Assembly (NCBI RefSeq): GCF_030580855.1
Contig: NZ_JAUQOP010000047.1
Coordinates: forward strand, 1-39,035
Reading direction: 5' to 3'
Source: Pseudomonas citrullilanati
GTDB taxonomy: Bacteria > Pseudomonadota > Gammaproteobacteria > Pseudomonadales > Pseudomonadaceae
Length of the DNA: 39,035 nucleotides
This document shows, piece after piece, positions 34,433 to 39,035 of the stretch (the stretch's first letter is position 1; every line of letters starts with the position of its first letter). The translations under genes were made by a program, and so were the position numbers. Under the pieces are notes generated by a model that saw only the letters and a list, made by a program, of their open reading frames with translations, searched no databases and was not told the origin of the DNA.

Positions 34433-34798
34433 TTACTTGATTTCGACGGTAGCGCCTGCTTCTTCCAGCTTCTTCTTAGCGTCGCCAGCAGCTTCTTTGG
34501 TAACGCCTTCAGCAATAACCTGAGGAGCGGTGTCAACCTTCTCCTTGGCTTCTTTCAGGCCCAGACCGGTCAGCTCGCGAACAGCCTTGATCACGTTAAC
34601 TTTCTTCTCGCCAGCGGAAGCCAGGATAACGTTGAACTCGGTTTGCTCTTCAGCAGCAGGAGCAGCAACAGCTGGACCGGCAGAAGCAGCAGCAGCGGTA
34701 ACGCCGAATTTTTCTTCGAAAGCTTTGATCAGCTCAACAACTTCCATTACGGACATGTTGCCAACGGCTTCGAGGATATCGTTTTGAGAGATAGACAT
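34433..34798 (-). CDS. rplL: 50S ribosomal protein L7/L12
   Basis: L7/L12 forms the multi-copy stalk that recruits and activates translational GTPases. The 121-residue protein has an N-terminal dimerisation domain (about 1-36), an Ala/Pro-rich hinge at about 37-55 (AAAASAGPAVAAPAA), and the globular C-terminal domain with KKVNVIKAVRELTGLGLKEA. Length equals E. coli. It lies 78 bases after rplJ and is followed by the attenuator before rpoB. Confidence 0.98.
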   Translation of the reverse strand: MSISQNDILEAVGNMSVMEVVELIKAFEEKFGVTAAAASAGPAVAAPAAEEQTEFNVILASAGEKKVNVIKAVRELTGLGLKEAKEKVDTAPQVIAEGVTKEAAGDAKKKLEEAGATVEIK

Positions 34799-34876
34799 GA
34801 ATCTAAATTCCTGGATTGGGGGACGGCCTACGCGACCATCGAAATAAACAAAAAACGCGAAAAGGAGTGTCGAGCC

Positions 34877-35377
34877 TTAGGCTGCGGCAGCTTCTTTCTG
34901 GTCGCGCAGTGCCGCCAGAGTACGAGCCAATTTGCTGGTAGCGCCTTGAATCACGCTCATCAGCTGGGAAATTGCTTCGTCACGGGTCGGCAGAGTTGCC
35001 AGTACGTCGATCTGGTTAGCTGCGAGGAACTTGCCCTCGAACGCAGCTGCCTTAATCTCGAACTTGTCCTGACCTTTGGCGAATTCCTTGAACAAACGGG
35101 CAGCAGCGCCAGGATGTTGGGTGGAGAACGCGATCAAGGTCGGGCCGGTGAACACGTCGTTGAGGACACTGTATTCAGTGTCAGCAACAGCGCGCTTGAG
35201 CAGGGTGTTACGTACAACACGTACGTAAACGCCAGCTTCACGAGCCTCTTTACGGAGTCCGGTCATTGCGCCTACTGTTACGCCACGGGCATCAGCCACG
35301 ACAGCGGACAGAGCAGCTTTGGCAGCCTCGTTGACTTCAGCGACGATGGCCTTCTTGTCTTCGAGTTTAATTGCCAC
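34877..35377 (-). CDS. rplJ: 50S ribosomal protein L10
   Basis: L10 anchors L7/L12 dimers to 23S rRNA and, in complex with L12, represses its own operon by binding the leader. The 166-residue protein reads AIKLEDKKAIVAEVNEAA after the initiator and has an Ala-rich C-terminal helix for L12 dimers. The start is GTG at 35377 with GGAG about eight bases upstream. It lies after a 198-base structured leader that I call an L10 leader. Confidence 0.97.
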   Translation of the reverse strand: MAIKLEDKKAIVAEVNEAAKAALSAVVADARGVTVGAMTGLRKEAREAGVYVRVVRNTLLKRAVADTEYSVLNDVFTGPTLIAFSTQHPGAAARLFKEFAKGQDKFEIKAAAFEGKFLAANQIDVLATLPTRDEAISQLMSVIQGATSKLARTLAALRDQKEAAAA

Positions 35378-35407
35378 GGGTTTAACTCCTGCTTGTTACC
35401 GTTTCAT

Positions 35408-35503
35408 CCGGTCGGAACCGAATGTCGTTTTGGTGTCTGATTCGGTAAGGAACCGGGAGCACCATCTGCGTAGGCTTGTGGTTTAAGACTTGCGTCGCCT
35501 ACG
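35408..35503 (-). ncRNA. L10-type autoregulatory leader of rplJ-rplL
   Basis: Two nested secondary structures lie in the rplA-rplJ spacer. The upstream arm pairs 35469-35475 with 35497-35503 (CGTAGGC/GCCTACG) next to an asymmetric GCAGATGGT segment, as in the kink-turn stem bound by the L10-L12 complex in other bacteria. The second pairs ACCGAAT with ATTCGGT (35417-35423, 35440-35446) inside an outer CCGGT/ACCGG stem (35408-35412, 35452-35456) and ends 30 bases before the rplJ start. Family assignment rests on position and layout. Confidence 0.6.
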
Positions 35504-35545
35504 GTCTTGGACAGCCCCCGCCAGGCAGGGACCCCAATTTTTCGA

Positions 35546-35567
35546 TTGGCGCAATTGCTTGCGCCAA
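35546..35567. other. Stem-loop directly after rplA
   Basis: TTGGCGCAA and TTGCGCCAA form a perfect 9-bp stem with a four-base loop nine bases after the rplA stop. No T run follows on the minus strand (the next bases are TCGAAAAATTGGGG), so it is more likely an mRNA processing or stability element than a terminator. Confidence 0.6.
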
Positions 35568-35575
35568 CCTGAGTC

Positions 35576-36271
35576 TTACGCGTCCAGCGAGCTCTGGTCG
35601 ATGACCAGGCCTGGGCCCATGGTGGTGCTCAGGGTAACGCGCTTGACGTAGATACCTTTCGAAGAAGCTGGCTTGATACGCTTCAGGTCAGCGATCAGGG
35701 CTTCAACGTTTTCCTTCAGCTTGACGGCGTCGAAGCCGATCTTGCCAACGGAAGTGTGGATGATGCCGTTTTTGTCGGTGCGATAACGAACCTGACCAGC
35801 CTTGGCGTTCTTGACCGCGGTGGCTACGTCTGGAGTTACGGTACCGACCTTAGGGTTAGGCATCAGACCACGTGGACCGAGGATCTGACCCAGCTGACCC
35901 ACGACGCGCATGGCATCCGGGGATGCGATCACTACGTCATAGTTCAGGTCGCCGCCCTTCATTTCAGCAGCCAGATCGTCCATGCCTACGCGGTCAGCGC
36001 CAGCGGCCAGAGCAGCTTCAGCTGCCGGACCCTGGGTGAACACCGCAACACGAACGGTCTTGCCAGTGCCGTGTGGCAGCACGGTAGCGCTACGAACGAC
36101 CTGGTCGGATTTACGTGGGTCAACGCCCAGGTTTACAGCAACGTCGAACGACTCGCTGAACTTGACAGTCGACAGCTCGGCCAGCAGAGCGGCGGCATCT
36201 ACAAAGTTATAGGCCTTGCCTGCTTCGATCTTGCCGGCGATAGCCTTTTGACGCTTGGTCAGCTTAGCCAT
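35576..36271 (-). CDS. rplA: 50S ribosomal protein L1
   Basis: L1 forms the mobile stalk at the E site and in E. coli represses the rplKA operon. The 231-residue protein starts MAKLTKRQKAIAGKIEAGKA and has the motif GPRGLMPNPKVGTVTPDVA near 125-145. Its ATG overlaps the rplK stop by one base (TAATG), which fits the translational coupling known in E. coli. Length is 231-234 in the family. Confidence 0.98.
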   Translation of the reverse strand: MAKLTKRQKAIAGKIEAGKAYNFVDAAALLAELSTVKFSESFDVAVNLGVDPRKSDQVVRSATVLPHGTGKTVRVAVFTQGPAAEAALAAGADRVGMDDLAAEMKGGDLNYDVVIASPDAMRVVGQLGQILGPRGLMPNPKVGTVTPDVATAVKNAKAGQVRYRTDKNGIIHTSVGKIGFDAVKLKENVEALIADLKRIKPASSKGIYVKRVTLSTTMGPGLVIDQSSLDA

Positions 36272-36702
36272 TACACACCCTCCACGTTAAGGCCCATGCT
36301 ACGAGCAGAACCGGCGATAGTACGCACGGCTGCATCCATATCAGCTGCAGTCAGATCCGCGTTTTTGGTTTTCGCGATTTCTTCCAGCTGAGCACGGGTA
36401 ACGGTGCCAACCTTAACGGTGTTTGGACGAGCGGAACCGCTGGTCAAACCTGCAGCCTTCTTCAGCAGAACCGAAGCAGGGGTGCTTTTTGTTTCGAAAG
36501 TGAAGCTACGGTCGCTGTAGACAGTGATGATCACTGGAGTCGGCAGACCTGGCTCAAGACCCTGAGTACGGGCGTTGAAGGCCTTGCAGAATTCCATGAT
36601 GTTCACGCCGTGCTGACCCAGAGCAGGACCAACGGGTGGGCTTGGGTTAGCCTGAGCGGCCTTCACTTGCAGCTTGATGTAAGCGGTAATCTTCTTGGCC
36701 AT
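36271..36702 (-). CDS. rplK: 50S ribosomal protein L11
   Basis: L11 forms the GTPase-associated centre with its rRNA and is needed for RelA activation. I start at the ATG at 36702 (MAKKITAYIKLQVKAAQ), giving 143 residues; four more codons are open upstream without family resemblance. The N-terminal PSPPVGPALGQHGVNIMEFC is the thiopeptide-contact region, and Lys residues 3 and about 40 are PrmA targets in E. coli. It is separated from nusG by a terminator. Confidence 0.97.
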   Translation of the reverse strand: MAKKITAYIKLQVKAAQANPSPPVGPALGQHGVNIMEFCKAFNARTQGLEPGLPTPVIITVYSDRSFTFETKSTPASVLLKKAAGLTSGSARPNTVKVGTVTRAQLEEIAKTKNADLTAADMDAAVRTIAGSARSMGLNVEGV

Positions 36703-36775
36703 GAGGCACTCCAATTACGGGTTCGAACGCCTCGAAAGGCTCCCCGGTTACTTGCGCGTTTATCCCAGTGACGAC

Positions 36776-36804
36776 AAAACCCCACAGCCTAGGGCTGTGG
36801 GGTT
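36776..36804 (-). terminator. Terminator after nusG
   Basis: A perfect 12-bp stem (36778-36789 with 36793-36804) with a three-base loop is followed on the minus strand by a T-rich stretch (TTTTG counting from the stem end). It lies 16 bases after the nusG stop and ends the secE-nusG unit. Confidence 0.85.
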
Positions 36805-36819
36805 GGGATGCCTGCTCAA

Positions 36820-37353
36820 TCAGACCTTCTCGACCTGACTGAACTCGAGCTCTACCGGAGTAGAGCGTCCGAAAATGAGCACTGCCACCTGAATCCGGCT
36901 CTTTTCGTAGTTAACTTCTTCAACCGTACCGTTAAAGTCAGCGAATGGACCGTCGGTGACGCGAACCACTTCACCCGGCTCAAACAGCGTTTTCGGCTTC
37001 GGCTTGTCGCTACCATCAGCAACACGACGCAGAATCGCCTCTGCCTCTTTATCGGTAATCGGTGCTGGCTTATCAGCGGTACCGCCAATGAAGCCCATCA
37101 CCCGAGGGGTATCCTTGACCAAGTGCCAAGTCCCTTCGTTCATGTCCATCTGTACCAGCACATAGCCTGGAAAGAACTTGCGTTCGCTTTTGCGCTTCTG
37201 GCCATTACGCATCTCAACCACTTCTTCAGTGGGGACCAGAATCTCGCCGAAGCCGTCTTCCATGCCAGCCAGCTTTACGCGCTCAATGAGCGAGCGCATG
37301 ACATGCTTCTCGTAACCCGAGTAAGCATGCACAACGTACCAACGCTTAGCCAC
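36820..37353 (-). CDS. nusG: Transcription elongation/termination factor NusG
   Basis: NusG speeds RNA polymerase, assists Rho and links polymerase to the ribosome through S10. The 177-residue protein has the NGN domain (about 1-115, starting AKRWYVVHAYSGYEKHV after the initiator) and a C-terminal KOW domain (about 125-177, PGEVVRVTDGPFADFNGTVE). Start is GTG at 37353, with AGGG seven bases upstream. It lies 9 bases after secE and is closed by a strong terminator. Length matches Pseudomonas NusG. Confidence 0.98.
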   Translation of the reverse strand: MAKRWYVVHAYSGYEKHVMRSLIERVKLAGMEDGFGEILVPTEEVVEMRNGQKRKSERKFFPGYVLVQMDMNEGTWHLVKDTPRVMGFIGGTADKPAPITDKEAEAILRRVADGSDKPKPKTLFEPGEVVRVTDGPFADFNGTVEEVNYEKSRIQVAVLIFGRSTPVELEFSQVEKV

Positions 37354-37362
37354 GGGACACCC

Positions 37363-37731
37363 TTAGCCAACAATCAAGGAAACAAGCCAGCCGAGCAGGG
37401 AGTCAAGCCCCCACAACAGCAACGCCATCACCAGGACAACAGCCACGACAATCAATGTGGTCTGCGTGGTTTCTTGGCGAGTCGGCCATACGACTTTACG
37501 GATCTCGGTGCGAGCTTCCTTAGCGAGTACGAAGAAAGACTTGCCCTTGGCCGTCTGCAGACCTACGAAGGCAGCAACAGCAGCAATGGCGAGCAATGCA
37601 AGTACGCGGTACAGGATCGGCGAAGCAGAGTAATACTGATTGCCAACAACGCCAACAACCACCAAAGCGACTACCACTAGCCACTTAAGCAGATCGAAGC
37701 GAGAGCCTTGAGCTTCAGCTTTAGGAGTCAT
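37363..37731 (-). CDS. secE: Protein translocase subunit SecE
   Basis: SecE clamps the two halves of SecY in the inner membrane. The 122-residue protein has three hydrophobic segments (about 14-33, 41-59 and 93-118), the three-helix form found in gammaproteobacteria, and the conserved amphipathic stretch EARTEIRKVVWPTRQETTQT before the last helix. ATG at 37731. It lies 44 bases after tRNA-Trp and 9 before nusG. Confidence 0.97.
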   Translation of the reverse strand: MTPKAEAQGSRFDLLKWLVVVALVVVGVVGNQYYSASPILYRVLALLAIAAVAAFVGLQTAKGKSFFVLAKEARTEIRKVVWPTRQETTQTTLIVVAVVLVMALLLWGLDSLLGWLVSLIVG

Positions 37732-37775
37732 CTATCAGATCCTGTGAAAAGAAAGCCAGACACACTGAGTGAATC

Positions 37776-37851
37776 TGGCAGGTCAGGAGGGAATCGAACC
37801 CCCAACCTACGGTTTTGGAGACCGTCGCTCTGCCAATTGAGCTACTGACCT
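37776..37851 (-). tRNA. trpT: tRNA-Trp (anticodon CCA)
   Basis: A 76-base cloverleaf: acceptor stem AGGTCAG/CTGACCT, D arm with AGCTCAATTGGCAGAGC, anticodon loop CTCCAAA with CCA at 37818-37816, and T arm GGGGGTTCGATTCCCTC. The 3' CCA is encoded. The order tufB - tRNA-Trp - secE - nusG is the common one in gammaproteobacteria. Confidence 0.98.
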
Positions 37852-37871
37852 AAAACAAAATCAGGCCGACC

Positions 37872-37900
37872 ATTATGCCGGCCCGAAAAAGACATTACAA
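37872..37900 (-). promoter_or_regulatory. Candidate promoter of tRNA-Trp-secE-nusG
   Basis: On the minus strand TTGTAA (37900-37895) and CATAAT (37877-37872) are exactly 17 bases apart, matching consensus at 4 and 5 of 6 positions. Initiation would fall about 13 bases before the tRNA, after a G/C-rich discriminator. A 5-bp inverted repeat GGCCG/CGGCC (37864-37868 with 37879-37883) brackets the -10 box. Confidence 0.5.
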
Positions 37901-37904
37901 CTGT

Positions 37905-39035
37905 TTACTCGATGACTTTGGCTACGACGCCGGCGCCGACGGTACGACCGCCTTCACGGATAGCGAAACGCAGGCCGTCTTCCATCGCGATGGTCTTGAT
38001 CAGAGTGACAGTCATCTGGATGTTGTCACCTGGCATTACCATTTCAACGCCTTCTGGCAGCTCGCAGTTACCAGTCACGTCAGTTGTACGGAAGTAGAAC
38101 TGTGGACGGTAGCCTTTGAAGAACGGAGTATGACGGCCGCCTTCTTCCTTGCTCAGAACGTAGACTTCTGCGGTGAACTTGGTGTGCGGCTTGACGGTGC
38201 CTGGCTTGACCAGAACCTGGCCACGCTCAACGTCGTCACGCTTGGTGCCGCGCAGCAGTACGCCGCAGTTCTCGCCAGCACGACCTTCGTCGAGCAGCTT
38301 GCGGAACATTTCAACGCCGGTGCAGGTAGTTTTCTGAGTGTCGCGCAGACCGACGATCTCAACTTCTTCCTGGATACGGACAACACCACGCTCAACACGA
38401 CCAGTCACTACGGTACCGCGACCGGAGATCGAGAACACGTCTTCGATTGGCATCAGGAACGGCTTGTCGATCGCACGCTCTGGCTCTGGGATGTAGCTGT
38501 CCAGAGTCTCGACCAGCTTACGAACGGCAGTGGTGCCCATTTCGTTGTCGTCTTGGCCGTTCAGAGCCATCAGAGCCGAACCGATGATGATTGGAGTGTC
38601 ATCACCCGGGAAGTCGTAAGTGCTCAGCAGGTCGCGAACTTCCATCTCAACCAGTTCCAGCAGCTCAGCGTCGTCAACCATGTCAGCCTTGTTCAGGAAG
38701 ACAACGATGTACGGAACGCCTACCTGACGGGACAGCAGGATGTGCTCACGGGTTTGCGGCATCGGACCATCAGCGGCCGAGCAAACCAGGATCGCGCCAT
38801 CCATCTGGGCAGCACCGGTGATCATGTTTTTTACGTAGTCGGCGTGACCCGGGCAGTCAACGTGCGCGTAGTGACGAACATTGGAGTCGTACTCTACGTG
38901 TGCAGTGTTGATGGTGATACCACGAGCTTTCTCTTCCGGGGCGCTGTCGATCTTGTCGAAGTCAACACGAGCCGAACCGAAAACTTCGGAGCAGACACGG
39001 GTCAGAGCAGCGGTCAGAGTGGTTTTACCGTGGTC
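37905..39035 (-). CDS. tufB: Elongation factor Tu, copy B (5' end cut by window edge)
   Basis: Second EF-Tu gene, complete at its 3' end and missing the first 21 codons; the visible part begins at Asp22 of the GHVDHGKT motif. The 376 residues seen are identical to tufA. Over 1131 aligned bases only four differ (plus-strand positions 38136, 38565, 38757 and 38799), all silent. It lies 53 bases before tRNA-Trp. The near-identity points to gene conversion between the two copies. Confidence 0.97.
   Translation of the reverse strand, partial: DHGKTTLTAALTRVCSEVFGSARVDFDKIDSAPEEKARGITINTAHVEYDSNVRHYAHVDCPGHADYVKNMITGAAQMDGAILVCSAADGPMPQTREHILLSRQVGVPYIVVFLNKADMVDDAELLELVEMEVRDLLSTYDFPGDDTPIIIGSALMALNGQDDNEMGTTAVRKLVETLDSYIPEPERAIDKPFLMPIEDVFSISGRGTVVTGRVERGVVRIQEEVEIVGLRDTQKTTCTGVEMFRKLLDEGRAGENCGVLLRGTKRDDVERGQVLVKPGTVKPHTKFTAEVYVLSKEEGGRHTPFFKGYRPQFYFRTTDVTGNCELPEGVEMVMPGDNIQMTVTLIKTIAMEDGLRFAIREGGRTVGAGVVAKVIE

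Noticed and set aside
36703..36775. A promoter for rplK-rplA-rplJ-rplL-rpoBC just after the nusG terminator
   Set aside because: The best pair I could find (TTGTCG and CAAGTA, 17 apart) is too weak to list; a promoter is expected here but I cannot point to it.

Overview
The window is a chromosomal core region of a Pseudomonas species, most likely from the P. fluorescens/P. putida side of the genus. The evidence is the gene order ssb - YajR-like MFS - uvrA - ferritin - katA - rplQ, an RpoB of 1357 residues and an RpoC of 1399 residues, and the fact that the rpoBC cluster runs directly into the str, S10, spc and alpha operons. The genus call is firm; the species-level call is an inference. Almost everything is on the minus strand, so transcription runs from high to low coordinates. 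No gene-free stretch exceeds about 220 bases.

Layout from the right end, in the direction of transcription: tufB (cut by the window edge), tRNA-Trp(CCA), secE, nusG, rplK, rplA, an L10-type leader, rplJ, rplL, an attenuator, rpoB, rpoC; then the str operon (rpsL, rpsG, fusA, tufA) with its own promoter and a terminator; then the S10 operon (rpsJ to rpsQ) reading into the spc operon (rplN to rpmJ), with an extra promoter/hairpin block between rpsN and rpsH; then the alpha operon (rpsM, rpsK, rpsD, rpoA, rplQ) with its own promoter, ending in a strong hairpin terminator. Together these make most of the ribosome, the core RNA polymerase subunits alpha, beta and beta', EF-Tu, EF-G, NusG and the SecYE translocon core.

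Left of the ribosomal block are katA (clade 3 catalase), a ferritin of the BfrA/FtnA type that lacks the haem methionine, the only complete plus-strand gene uvrA, and a divergent minus-strand pair of a YajR-like MFS transporter and ssb. The far left edge holds the 3' end of an ISL3-family transposase whose right end abuts a run of exactly eight A residues that is part of the ssb terminator.

I found no new biological system; this is one of the most conserved regions of a bacterial chromosome. The points worth a second look are regulatory and evolutionary: -35 boxes placed at or beside terminator hairpins upstream of rpsM and rpsH, the structured rpsN-rpsH spacer, a short S10 leader, the L10 leader and the rplL-rpoB attenuator, two tuf copies differing at four silent sites, the haem-less 'bacterioferritin', and the IS landing in a terminator A-tract. 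Six genes start at GTG or TTG (uvrA, rpsS, tufA, rpoC, rplJ, nusG).
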